From contig JALZVZ010000041.1 in assembly GCA_023299945.1 (NCBI GenBank), positions 1 to 12,885 of the forward strand: DNA of 12,885 bases, in the 5' to 3' direction. Of the stretch, positions 1 through 7,490 are shown in pieces. The position numbers and the translations under genes are program-made. Position 1 is the stretch's first letter; the number at the start of each line of letters is the position of its first letter. Source of the stretch: Altererythrobacter sp. (GTDB lineage: Bacteria > Pseudomonadota > Alphaproteobacteria > Sphingomonadales > Sphingomonadaceae). Under the pieces are notes generated by a model. That model was not told the DNA's origin. It did not search any database and saw nothing but the letters and a program-made list of their open reading frames with translations.

Positions 1-31
1 TGTATCGACGCAGCGTGCAGAAACGAATTAG

Positions 32-1261
32 ATGCCGGACATTGAAGCCAAATTTGGTGAATTCCGGCGGCATTCCGGCGCGTTGATTGCTTGCTTTGCT
101 GGCATGATGTTTGGTGTCGCGGCAATTCCCTTTTACACGTTGGGCGTCTTTGCAGAGCCGGTAATAACCGACACGGGCTGGAAGATGCAGGAATATCAAA
201 CTGCCTTTACCTTCATCATTGCAGGTACGCTGATTGGACCATTCCTAGGCCATCTCTGCGACAAGATCGGCGCAAGGTTGGTGGCGATATTTAGCACCAT
301 TGCCTTTGGCTTGTCTTTGGGCAGTCTGGGATTTGCTGCAGATCAGGGGCTCTACGCCTTTTATGCGACCTGGATCGTTATGGCGATCGTCGGACAGGGA
401 ACAGGGCCGGTCATCTGGACCCATATTATTGGGCATACGTTTATTCAGAATCGCGGGCTGGCATTCGGCATTGTCTTGGCCGGGAGCGGAGTATTTGCTG
501 CATTCGGGCCGAGCCTTGCAGCAACTTTCATTGGCGAATGGGGCTGGCAAAAGGCTTACGTTGGCTTTGGAGTGATGGTGCTTTTGATACCGCTTCCTTT
601 GGTTGTCTGGCTTTTGAAAGCAATACCGGCAGATACAACGCCACTTCAATCTGACGCCAAGTTTGATGATGGCAATGGCATGACGTTAAAAGCAGCTATG
701 CGGAGCTATCGGTTTTATCTGATCGGCCTTTCATTTTTCGTGATCGCATTCGGCGTGGCCGGCCTAATCTCAAACATGATCCCGATTCTTCGAATGGGTG
801 GAATTTCGCTTCAAGAAGGAAGCCGATTGGTTGGCCTCATTGGTGTTTCAGTTATCGCGGGTAGGCTAATCGTGGGGACATTGCTCGACCGGGTTTGGGC
901 ACCCGGAGTTTCGGCAGTCGTTTTGATGTGTCCAGCTCTTGCGTGCCTATTGCTGCTCGATGGATTTTCGGGATGGCAAGCGACTCTGGCGATATTGCTG
1001 GTGGGCTTTGCTGCAGGAGCGGAATTCGATATCGTCGCGTTCCTTGCGACAAAGTACTTTGGCCTTAAGGCTTATGGCAAGATCTACGGCCTGCTCTATA
1101 TCGCACTGTTCGTTGGTGCCGCTGTTTCTCCGCCAGTCTTCGGGTGGGTGTCCGACACCTACCAATCCTATCAAGCCATCTTGATAGCATTCGCCATGAG
1201 TATTCCGCTCGCAGCGTTGGGGCTTCTAACGCTCGGCCGGTATCCTGAGTTTAAAACATAA
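32..1261 (+). CDS. MFS transporter (12-TM, probably organic acid or catabolic substrate uptake)
   Basis: A 409-residue inner-membrane carrier of the major facilitator superfamily. Hydrophobic segments run through the whole protein, with a hydrophilic central loop at about residues 200-222 splitting it into two halves, as expected for 12 helices. The MFS signature between helices 2 and 3 is visible as GHLCDKIGAR (residues 73-82). A degenerate copy, GRLIVGTLLDR, sits at 277-287 in the second half. The stretch RGLAFGIVLAGSG (141-153) and an acidic pair in a late helix (E331, D333), followed by KYFGLKAYGKIYG, resemble MFS carriers found in sphingomonad degradation clusters. An in-frame TAG lies directly before the ATG (29-31), so the start cannot lie further upstream. 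No strong Shine-Dalgarno sequence is seen. The next genes encode an outer-membrane receptor and a periplasmic protein, which suggests a shared uptake route. The substrate is unknown. Confidence 0.88.
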   Translation: MPDIEAKFGEFRRHSGALIACFAGMMFGVAAIPFYTLGVFAEPVITDTGWKMQEYQTAFTFIIAGTLIGPFLGHLCDKIGARLVAIFSTIAFGLSLGSLGFAADQGLYAFYATWIVMAIVGQGTGPVIWTHIIGHTFIQNRGLAFGIVLAGSGVFAAFGPSLAATFIGEWGWQKAYVGFGVMVLLIPLPLVVWLLKAIPADTTPLQSDAKFDDGNGMTLKAAMRSYRFYLIGLSFFVIAFGVAGLISNMIPILRMGGISLQEGSRLVGLIGVSVIAGRLIVGTLLDRVWAPGVSAVVLMCPALACLLLLDGFSGWQATLAILLVGFAAGAEFDIVAFLATKYFGLKAYGKIYGLLYIALFVGAAVSPPVFGWVSDTYQSYQAILIAFAMSIPLAALGLLTLGRYPEFKT

Positions 1262-1306
1262 TCTTTGCTTCGGGATGCCACATATACACGTGTCGCGCTC
1301 GGCTGT

Positions 1307-1339
1307 TTGTCCGCCCAATGAACAATTTGCAGTTATAAT
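1307..1339 (+). promoter_or_regulatory. Possible promoter of the TonB receptor gene
   Basis: A perfect TATAAT lies at 1334-1339, about 75 bases before the chosen ATG of the receptor gene. The best -35-like element, TTGTCC at 1307-1312, is 21 bases upstream, which is longer than the usual 16-18, so the -35 box is uncertain. The gap after the MFS gene (1262-1413) has no other coding content. The receptor and DUF1838 genes may therefore have their own promoter instead of depending on read-through from the MFS gene. Confidence 0.35.
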
Positions 1340-1413
1340 ACTGTTTGGCGCAATTCATCGGTATTTCTTTTCAATCGAATGAGAAATCAAATGAAGGTTG
1401 GGGAATCAAAGTT

Positions 1414-3816
1414 ATGAGGAATGCGAAAATTAGGTCGCTTGTAAGCACAGCAGCAGCTTCTGTGGCAATCATGAGCGGTAGCGCCGCCTTTGCGCAATCT
1501 TCAGATGCTGAAGCGAGCGCTGAGTCGGAAGAGGGTAACGTCATTTTTGTGACGGCCCGCAAGATCGAAGAATCGATCCAGGATATCCCGGTCGCAATCA
1601 CGGCCTTTGACGCCGAAGAAATTCGCGATCGTTCAATTTCCGAACTTGACGACGTTGCGCTTCTTACGCCGGGCCTGGTATTCGAAGATTTCTCGAATGG
1701 CGGCTTCAGCACCCCAACCATTCGCGGCACAACTCAGTTCGCGGTAAACAACCTAGAGCAGAACGTTTCAACGTTCCTCGATGGCATCTATATTCCGCGT
1801 CAATATGCGGTCGATATTGGCTCTACCAACCTTGAGCGCATCGAAGTCGTCAAGGGGCCGCAAAGTGCGCTTTACGGCGCCAATGCTTTCGCCGGTGCAA
1901 TTAACTATGTGACGACCAATCGCAGTCTCACCGAAATTTCAGCTAGCGGCCAGGTCGAAGTCTCTGAAGACGAAGGCTTAGATATTTCGGGTAAGTTAAG
2001 CGTTCCCGTGATCGATGGCATCCTTGCAATGCGGCTTGCGCTTGGCCATTCTGAATATGATGGCAGTTGGGCAAATAATTTCCCCAACCCAACCAACGTT
2101 AGCCCCGGCACAAATGGCAATATCGGCGGTCATGACAACCAATCACTTTCTGTTGGCGCCAGCTTCCGTCCGATTAGTGCTGTGACAATCGATTTTGATT
2201 ACTACAATTACGATGTTTCATCAGAAACTAACGCACAGTATCGGTTGGATCGGGCTGCAGGTGATTTCAACTGTAGCGTTGGTGGCGTAGCGTTTGTTGG
2301 ATTTCCAGTATTTGATTTCCAGCCTGCTGCTGTCGAAAATCAACTATTCTGCGGTGAACTCTCGGTTGAACCGCCGCCGCCTCCTGGTACAACTGATTTT
2401 CCAGAGGGCTTTGTCATTGACCCGCGATCCTTTGGTCTTGAATCTGAGTCGGATATCTACCGTGTCAATGTCGGAGTGGATTTGACGGATCAAATATCGG
2501 CTAATTACCTATTTGGTCATTCGTCAGGCAGTGTTTTCTCTGCTGGCCAGAGTTCTCGCAATGTCCTTGATGGTGACCCCAACCCGTTCGTGCCTGGCCT
2601 GCAGACTTTTTCTTTCGCGCTTAATCCTGTTGGCAATTTCGAATACGAATCACACGAATTGCGTTTGGAATATCAGGGCGATAGCGGCATCTACGCTATG
2701 ATCGGTGCGTTTTATCAGGATGGTGACGATCGGGACTTAAGCACAAGTGCGGCATTTTCCGCACCTCCTGGCGAAGCAATCACCTCCATTCCTGCGGTTA
2801 CTCAGATCGCAAACGACACATTTACCAACACAGAAACTCAAGCGATCTTTGGACGTGTTTCCGTTCCTTTGATGGATGACCGTTTGGTGTTTGAATTGGA
2901 GGGTCGATATACAGATGAAGAAAAGACCCAAATCGACCTAACCTCTCCGACGCCGTTTCTGTTTACGGATAGCTACTTCACGCCGCGCGCGAACGTATCG
3001 TTCAAGATTACTGACGATAACTTGCTTTATGGCTCAGTCGCCAGAGGTGTTAAATCAGGCGGTGTCAATAACGCAAGTCTGCCTGGTGGCGCTGCGCTCT
3101 TGCCGGAAGAGCAGTTCTTTGGCCCTGATACTAACTGGACCTATGAGCTTGGCCTGAAGAACACCTTTTGGGATGGCCGGGCGACATTAAACTTCGCTGC
3201 GTTTTATATTGATTGGAGCGACCTCCAGCTATCTCTCGCACCAACAGGTGGTACGCAAACAACGGTGCTTATCACCCAGAATATCGGCGGTGCATCAATC
3301 AAAGGGATTGAATTGGATGGTTTGGTTGAGCCGATAGATGGATTGTCTATCAACGCGGGATTCTCCTTTACTGATGCGACCTATAACGAAGGAACTATTT
3401 CCAGTCGTATTACGAGGGGCAACCTTTGCGGAGACGGAACGGTCTGCAACGCGGATGGTGACGTAGGCGGAAACGACCTGCAACGGACATCGAAGTACCA
3501 ATGGAACGTAGGGGCATCATACGATACGTCGATCACAGATTCTCTGGAAGCGTTCGGCCGGGTCGATGTGGCGGGACAATCTAGGCAATTTGCATCTGAG
3601 ATCAACGTCGCAACGATTGAATCCAGAGTGCTAACGAATGGCCGTCTTGGCATCCGCGGCGATCAATGGTCTTTCTCGGTATGGGGCAAGAACTTGTTCG
3701 ACAAAGAATATGTGTCCAACTCGTTCTACATTGGTGGTTCGCCATTCTTCTCCGTCTATGTACCTACCGCCGGCAACCGCCGCCGGGTTGGTGCGACCCT
3801 TACGTTCGACTATTGA
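1414..3816 (+). CDS. TonB-dependent outer-membrane receptor
   Basis: An 800-residue TonB-dependent receptor, an outer-membrane beta-barrel that imports scarce substrates with TonB/ExbBD energy. The ATG at 1414 is chosen, not the TTG at 1345, because it begins a typical signal peptide: MRNAKIRS, a hydrophobic run, and an AFA|Q cleavage site after residue 27. A GGGGAA Shine-Dalgarno-like stretch lies about 10 bases upstream. A likely TonB box, VIFVTARK, is at 43-50. The plug domain follows to about residue 165, with IRG at 104-106, FLDGIYI, and ERIEVVKGPQSALYG at 141-155. The remaining roughly 630 residues have the alternating pattern of a 22-strand barrel and end in LTFDY, with a C-terminal aromatic residue as in outer-membrane proteins. 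No secretin/STN regulatory domain is present, so sigma/anti-sigma signalling is unlikely. The cargo is unknown. The stop codon is 9 bases before the DUF1838 start, so the two are probably cotranscribed. Confidence 0.93.
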   Translation: MRNAKIRSLVSTAAASVAIMSGSAAFAQSSDAEASAESEEGNVIFVTARKIEESIQDIPVAITAFDAEEIRDRSISELDDVALLTPGLVFEDFSNGGFSTPTIRGTTQFAVNNLEQNVSTFLDGIYIPRQYAVDIGSTNLERIEVVKGPQSALYGANAFAGAINYVTTNRSLTEISASGQVEVSEDEGLDISGKLSVPVIDGILAMRLALGHSEYDGSWANNFPNPTNVSPGTNGNIGGHDNQSLSVGASFRPISAVTIDFDYYNYDVSSETNAQYRLDRAAGDFNCSVGGVAFVGFPVFDFQPAAVENQLFCGELSVEPPPPPGTTDFPEGFVIDPRSFGLESESDIYRVNVGVDLTDQISANYLFGHSSGSVFSAGQSSRNVLDGDPNPFVPGLQTFSFALNPVGNFEYESHELRLEYQGDSGIYAMIGAFYQDGDDRDLSTSAAFSAPPGEAITSIPAVTQIANDTFTNTETQAIFGRVSVPLMDDRLVFELEGRYTDEEKTQIDLTSPTPFLFTDSYFTPRANVSFKITDDNLLYGSVARGVKSGGVNNASLPGGAALLPEEQFFGPDTNWTYELGLKNTFWDGRATLNFAAFYIDWSDLQLSLAPTGGTQTTVLITQNIGGASIKGIELDGLVEPIDGLSINAGFSFTDATYNEGTISSRITRGNLCGDGTVCNADGDVGGNDLQRTSKYQWNVGASYDTSITDSLEAFGRVDVAGQSRQFASEINVATIESRVLTNGRLGIRGDQWSFSVWGKNLFDKEYVSNSFYIGGSPFFSVYVPTAGNRRRVGATLTFDY

Positions 3817-3825
3817 GGATATGAT

Positions 3826-4890
3826 ATGAAAGCCAACATGAATCGCCGAAATTTCGTCGCGGCAGGGGCGGCGGGCGCATCAGCACTTGTGCTCGGGTGT
3901 GCGCCCGCTGTTGCAGGAACCTCGCCCGCGTTAGGCGCGAGTGCAACGCGGAGAAACGATGGAGTTAACCGTGACCTGACGACTGGGCATTATGATCTGA
4001 CCAAGCAATCAGCAAACCGCGAAGTCTATGCGAAAATTGCTGGCAATACCGATATGAAGTCCAACAAATATGGTTGGTTCAAAGGTATTGTTCAGGGCGT
4101 TAGGCCTGGCGAAGCGCTCAAGGATTTGGTCGGTTTCACCGGGTTTTCCGTCGCTAAATTGCTGCCCACAGTGGCAAGCGAGGGCGAAGATCCGGGCTAC
4201 CGGAAAATCCTCAATGAAGTTGGTTTTTACACCGATCTCAAAACGGGCGAAATTTTGGAAGAGTGGCACAATCCTTATATGGATGAGAAGGTAAAAGTGG
4301 TGCCTATCGCCAACCCGGCGTTTAACCACACCATTACCGATTATTACTACCAACCACCGACCTACGGTGGGCTGAATGCGGCCGCGCTGCCAAAGCGTCC
4401 TTTCTTGCTGGATTGGGAGCGCCGCGGCGACGACCTGACTTTGGCGTCGCGGATTAATCTGTTTTATCCTGCTGCTTTACAGCCAGACAAATGGCCCCGC
4501 GAAAGCGGTTCTAAGTTCAACCAGGTAACAGAGAATTTCCTCTACAATCTGAACTGGTCTAAAATCCAAGATCCCGAGGTGACGAGCATTTCTCAACGCG
4601 GCAGCTGGGTACGCACAACCCCTTGGCTTCCGTGGATGTTGATGGGTGAAACCGCTGGGCACTGCACTTACTCTTGTTTCTTCGGCGCAGAAGACACGAT
4701 CGAATATGCAGATCCCAAGGCGTTGGAATATGCCGCCAAGCATTATCCTCAATACCTTGAGATGAGCGCAACTTGGGATACCCCATCGCTGTCATCGCTG
4801 GAATGGTATGCACGCGAACAAACGCCGGCCCCTCTGCCTGCTGACGGGAAAATTCCTGTAGCAAAGCCACCGAAACCATTTGGCTATTAA
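3826..4890 (+). CDS. DUF1838 family protein, Tat-exported, possibly a lipoprotein
   Basis: A 354-residue protein that I recognise as the DUF1838 family, whose biochemical role is not known. The N-terminus carries a twin-arginine signal (NRRNF, residues 6-10) followed by an Ala/Gly-rich hydrophobic stretch. Two processing sites are possible: a lipobox-like VLGC with Cys25, or an AVA|G signal peptidase I site at about residue 30. It should therefore be folded in the cytoplasm and exported, possibly with a cofactor or as a lipoprotein. The mature part is rich in Trp and Tyr, with clusters such as NHTITDYYYQPP (about 167-178) and SWVRTTPWLPWMLMGETAGH near residue 270. A GAGGA ribosome site overlaps the end of the receptor gene, five bases before the ATG. 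A second ATG four codons in (3838) is an alternative start. Position after a TonB receptor suggests action on an imported substrate. Confidence 0.82.
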   Translation: MKANMNRRNFVAAGAAGASALVLGCAPAVAGTSPALGASATRRNDGVNRDLTTGHYDLTKQSANREVYAKIAGNTDMKSNKYGWFKGIVQGVRPGEALKDLVGFTGFSVAKLLPTVASEGEDPGYRKILNEVGFYTDLKTGEILEEWHNPYMDEKVKVVPIANPAFNHTITDYYYQPPTYGGLNAAALPKRPFLLDWERRGDDLTLASRINLFYPAALQPDKWPRESGSKFNQVTENFLYNLNWSKIQDPEVTSISQRGSWVRTTPWLPWMLMGETAGHCTYSCFFGAEDTIEYADPKALEYAAKHYPQYLEMSATWDTPSLSSLEWYAREQTPAPLPADGKIPVAKPPKPFGY

Positions 4891-5026
4891 CTGGGATTTT
4901 TGCGAAATACGCAAATGCTGTGATTAGACTGAGAGTACCGATAGATGGCCGGCTACTGTCAGACTAATCGCGGCAGTTGCGGAACCGGCCTTCTAGCGTT
5001 GCGGCATTGGCCGTAAATCCAGAGCC

Positions 5027-5416
5027 AAGTCAGCGAGCACGTTTCGTTATTTCAACTTGTCTCCTGAGATAATCCGTCTTGTCGTGATGATGCACGTGCG
5101 CTTTCCTCTGAGTTAGTGGAACGTTGAGGTTCTGCTATCGGAATGCGGAATTGATATTTGCCATGAGACTGTGAGGCATTGGTGGAACATGTTTGGACTG
5201 ATGTTCGCAGGTGACGTGCAGCGTCAGCGTGTAAGCCGGATGTGAGGCTTCCGCCAATAGAAGTGGCACCTCGCAAGGTCTATGTGAAAGTGGGCGGAGA
5301 GCTGAATTGCCATTGGCCGGTGGTCGACCAAGAAGGCGCTAAAGCGGACTGGTCAGGTGGAGAGTGTCGTGACCAGCGGGCTCAATTCCAGACGATCTGC
5401 TAACGGTGCAATTGCT
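5027..5416 (+). pseudogene. Decayed IS6-family transposase (remnant)
   Basis: No intact reading frame remains, but + strand translation recovers the IS6-type DDE transposase in order. From 5042 it reads FRYFNLSPEIIRLVVMMHVR, then FPLS, a TAG (5114-5116) and WNVEVLLSECGIDICHETVR (the helix-turn-helix region). Further on come RQRVSRM, a TGA (5243-5245), GFRQ, a TAG (5258-5260) and KWHL. A one-base loss near 5273-5277 destroys the first catalytic Asp; the next frame then reads VYVKVGGELNCHWPVVDQEG. At about 5330-5336 the text jumps to KKALKRTGQVESVVTSGLNS, so roughly 20 codons are missing, and the second catalytic Asp (normally VTDGL) reads Ser. The C-terminal third with the catalytic Glu is absent. 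Intact family members are about 235 residues. Clear terminal inverted repeats were not found. The assignment rests on remembered family consensus. This is old mobile-element debris with no activity expected. Confidence 0.8.
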
Positions 5417-5492
5417 GTCAGTGTTCGACTTTCTGTTTGTCCATGTCGCGGCCTCATGCCATTAATCTAGATGTGCTGGGCTGTGATTGCGA

Positions 5493-5521
5493 TTGACAAG
5501 CACGCAAGCGTTTGGCAAATT
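5493..5521 (+). promoter_or_regulatory. Probable sigma-70-type promoter of the methyltransferase operon
   Basis: A perfect TTGACA lies at 5493-5498. With a 17-base spacer the -10 position falls at 5516-5521 (CAAATT), only 3 of 6 matches to TATAAT, so the -10 is weak. Transcription would begin near 5528, downstream of the TTG codon at 5487 and upstream of the ribosome site at 5537-5544. The -10 element lies inside the palindrome at 5516-5537, the arrangement expected if a repressor blocks RNA polymerase. Confidence 0.5.
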
Positions 5522-5537
5522 TGTCCAGACAAATTTG
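5516..5537. promoter_or_regulatory. Perfect 22-bp palindrome, probable repressor operator
   Basis: The left arm CAAATTTGTC (5516-5525) and the right arm GACAAATTTG (5528-5537) are exact reverse complements separated by the two bases CA. The element covers the proposed -10 and start-site region and ends at the ribosome binding site of the methyltransferase gene. Size and symmetry fit a dimeric helix-turn-helix repressor such as a TetR-, MarR- or GntR-type protein. No such regulator gene is in the window, so the binding protein is unidentified. As RNA the same sequence could form a 10-bp hairpin beside the ribosome site, which is a second possible mode of control. Confidence 0.65.
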
Positions 5538-5544
5538 AAGGAAG
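5537..5544 (+). promoter_or_regulatory. Ribosome binding site that decides the methyltransferase start
   Basis: GAAGGAAG at 5537-5544 is a good Shine-Dalgarno sequence five bases before GTG at 5550. The upstream in-frame TTG at 5487 has no comparable site and lies before the predicted transcription start. The GTG is therefore preferred. Confidence 0.65.
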
Positions 5545-5549
5545 ATTTT

Positions 5550-6761
5550 GTGTCCGATTTACCCCCTCCATATACGGCTCTAACTCGTCATGACATGATG
5601 CCTGAGGTCAATCATGATGAAGCAGCGCGCTTCAATTTCCTTACCCATTTCAACCGTTTTCTTTCGGGTAGCATCGGTAAGGGCAATAAACTTGCTTATG
5701 AAAAAAGGGTGCTGCCTCAATTCTTAGCAGAAAATGGACGTTCCCCAGAGCATCGCTATGAAGTGCGTGACGCGATGAATGTCGACCCTTGGCATCGCAA
5801 TTGGTCTGCGCTGAAACGCAATTCCATGGAGATGCGTCAGCAATTTGGACGGCTGGTGGTGCTTCGCCAGATTGATGCGCTGGTGGCTAAGGCCGACACG
5901 TTTAACAAGCAATCCGGCCAGCTTGAGCTCGACCCATCTGTTGAGCAACCGTGGTATCAAAAAGCGGTTGATATTCATTGTCAGCCGGGCGGATATGACA
6001 CCGAGGAACTGCCTGGTGACGTCGTGGCCGGTGCCAATTACGACATTGGAATTTTTGCGACAACTGGCGGCGCGCTTGGCGGTCTGAACGATGGCGGCGG
6101 GCAGGCTGTCGTCGAGTGGGCCAAGAAGGAGCGGCCCGATTGGCAGCCTAAACGTATCCTCGATATTGGAGCGACTGTGGGACATAATGCAGTGCCGATT
6201 GCACAAGCTTACCCTGATGCTGAGGTGATTGCGATTGATACAGCGGGCGCATCCTTGCGGTATGGTGCTGCACGTGCAGCGGCGCTGGGGGTGACAAATA
6301 TCAAGTTTATTCAAGCGAGCGGTGAAGACCTTTCGCGGTGGGATGATGGGTCATTTGATTGGGTGCAGACAACCATGTTCTTGCACGAACTTTCCTCCAA
6401 GGCCATGCCGCGATTGCTTCAAGAAGCCAATCGCGTCCTCGCGCCTAGCGGCCTCATTTTTCACATTGAGCAGCCGCAATATTCAAATGAAATGCCATTG
6501 TTTGAACAGTTTATGCGTGATTGGGATGCCTTCAACAATAACGAACCCTTCTGGACTGCAATGCATGCACAGGATTTGAAGCAAGTGATGGCCGGCGCTG
6601 GTTTCGCGCGCGATGATCAGTTTACCGTCGGCGTGCGCGCGGTGGTTGATCCGGAAATTTTCCCTCCGTCTCCCGACGATGGCGAGGAAGACTTTGGCCG
6701 CGCTGCCGTGTGGAATGCTTATGGCGCATGGAAAGCAGATGCGCGGGCGGCTGCAGCATGA
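5550..6761 (+). CDS. Class I SAM-dependent methyltransferase with a long N-terminal extension
   Basis: A 403-residue protein from GTG 5550 (424 residues if read from TTG 5487). The C-terminal half is a Rossmann-type methyltransferase. Motif I is ILDIGATVGHN at about 203-213, an acidic residue after the second strand (AIDTAG, D230) should hold the SAM ribose, and SFDWVQTTMFLHEL at about 268-281 corresponds to motifs III/IV. The usual late motif, EANRVLAPSGLIFHIEQP, follows. Motif I has ATVGH where GCGTG is common, but glycines and the acidic residue are kept. The first roughly 200 residues are not a domain I recognise; they may form a substrate-binding or dimerisation cap. The substrate is unknown; a small molecule is more likely than nucleic acid given the catabolic setting. 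The stop overlaps the next start (ATGA, 6758-6761), which implies translational coupling. Expression is probably controlled by the palindrome at 5516-5537. Confidence 0.85.
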   Translation: MSDLPPPYTALTRHDMMPEVNHDEAARFNFLTHFNRFLSGSIGKGNKLAYEKRVLPQFLAENGRSPEHRYEVRDAMNVDPWHRNWSALKRNSMEMRQQFGRLVVLRQIDALVAKADTFNKQSGQLELDPSVEQPWYQKAVDIHCQPGGYDTEELPGDVVAGANYDIGIFATTGGALGGLNDGGGQAVVEWAKKERPDWQPKRILDIGATVGHNAVPIAQAYPDAEVIAIDTAGASLRYGAARAAALGVTNIKFIQASGEDLSRWDDGSFDWVQTTMFLHELSSKAMPRLLQEANRVLAPSGLIFHIEQPQYSNEMPLFEQFMRDWDAFNNNEPFWTAMHAQDLKQVMAGAGFARDDQFTVGVRAVVDPEIFPPSPDDGEEDFGRAAVWNAYGAWKADARAAAA

Positions 6762-7117
6762 GTGAAGATTTTGATTGGGTTGCAGCTTCCGGTAAGCGCG
6801 CAAAGGGCAAGCGGCCTGAATATTTCGAAGACCCTGCGCTCGACCGATTATATTCGGTTGTGATGGCGCTTGTTGCCGAAGTTTCGGTATTGAAAGATCG
6901 CGGCGACACGATTGAACGTCTGCTTGAGAAAAACGGGACGATTTCGCGGGAGGACATTGAAAATTATGTCCCAGATCGCAAGGAAGGCGAGGAGCGCGGC
7001 CTTGCCACTCGTGTCTATGTTGCCCGCGTCATGCGCGGTTTCCAGCAAGAAGTGGAGGCGTTGGAAGCAGGCGATCCGCCGATCCAAGATTGGGTTGAAA
7101 AGCTATCCAAGGATTAG
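6758..7117 (+). CDS. Hypothetical 119-residue protein coupled to the methyltransferase
   Basis: A 119-residue protein whose family I do not recognise. It starts at the ATG of the ATGA overlap with the methyltransferase stop; a longer frame from 6710 would overlap that gene by 52 bases and is less likely. The sequence is highly charged, with no signal peptide or membrane segment, so it should be cytoplasmic. A basic patch (GKRAKGKRP) near residues 12-20 is followed by a helical, heptad-like stretch from about 28 to 55 (LDRLYSVVMALVAEVSVLKD), then a segment rich in Glu and Arg and another long helix near 80-105. This could be a small helical partner or regulator of the methyltransferase, but that is inferred only from the coupling. 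The following DUF1330 gene begins 45 bases downstream, so all three probably form one operon. Confidence 0.75.
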   Translation: MSEDFDWVAASGKRAKGKRPEYFEDPALDRLYSVVMALVAEVSVLKDRGDTIERLLEKNGTISREDIENYVPDRKEGEERGLATRVYVARVMRGFQQEVEALEAGDPPIQDWVEKLSKD

Positions 7118-7162
7118 AGTAGCACTTCGCTACCCAGAACATTACCGCAAGGAATAAGCCAT

Positions 7163-7480
7163 ATGCCAGCCTATATGATTGTTACCGCTTCGATTAAAGA
7201 TCGTGACGCCTTTATAGCGGGATATGGGGCGATAGCAGGCGCGCTGGTCGCCAAATTTGGCGGAAAATATATTCTGCGCGGGCCGGGTGTTGAATTGCTG
7301 GAAGGCGGTTTTGGCGAAGGTGCTTCGATGGTCATATCGGAATGGTCCGATAAGGCTGCAGCGTTGAAATTCTGGAATAGCCCAGAATATAGCGAGGCCA
7401 AGAAATTGCGCGCAGGCGTGGCGGAATGCCAAGTACTTTTAATCGAAGCACCGAGCATTGCAGAGGCGCTGAACGGCTAG
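7163..7480 (+). CDS. DUF1330 family protein
   Basis: A 105-residue protein with the DUF1330 pattern, a small cytoplasmic dimeric alpha/beta-barrel (ferredoxin-like) fold. Visible family features are the opening strand AYMIVTASIKD (3-13), a Tyr/Phe-rich helix, FGGKYILRGPG (about 32-42), an LEGG turn, the strand SMVISEWSD (55-63) and the helix with KFWNSPEYSEAKKLR (69-83). The length is normal for the family. An AAGGA ribosome site lies nine bases before the ATG. DUF1330 proteins have no firmly established reaction. The fold is shared with small monooxygenases and isomerase-like proteins, and members often lie in catabolic clusters. It is the last gene of the + strand operon and ends only 10 bases before the convergent lipoprotein gene. 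Confidence 0.85.
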   Translation: MPAYMIVTASIKDRDAFIAGYGAIAGALVAKFGGKYILRGPGVELLEGGFGEGASMVISEWSDKAAALKFWNSPEYSEAKKLRAGVAECQVLLIEAPSIAEALNG

Positions 7481-7490
7481 GTCAAATCGG

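Noticed and set aside
2..31. A short open frame ending in TAG directly before the MFS start, possibly the last nine codons of an upstream gene.
   Set aside because: Only nine codons are visible and nothing in them is recognisable; it could equally be chance.
1286..1293. Palindrome ACACGTGT upstream of the TonB receptor gene.
   Set aside because: Eight bases is too short to separate from chance, and it does not resemble the palindrome at 5516-5537.
4899..4915. Inverted repeat TTTGCG, loop AAATA, CGCAAA just after the DUF1838 stop.
   Set aside because: The stem is only six bases and no T run follows on the + strand, so it is not a convincing intrinsic terminator.
5052..5276. A 74-codon minus-strand open frame in the intergenic region.
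   Set aside because: It is antisense to the IS6 transposase remnant, and its openness is incidental; the plus-strand translation explains the region.
5724..6314. A 196-codon minus-strand open frame inside the methyltransferase gene.
   Set aside because: It has no recognisable protein features and lies fully antisense to a gene with clear methyltransferase motifs.
7119..7133. Small hairpin GTAGC, loop ACTTC, GCTAC after the 119-residue protein gene.
   Set aside because: A five-base stem without a T tract, inside what looks like a continuous operon; likely chance or a minor mRNA structure.
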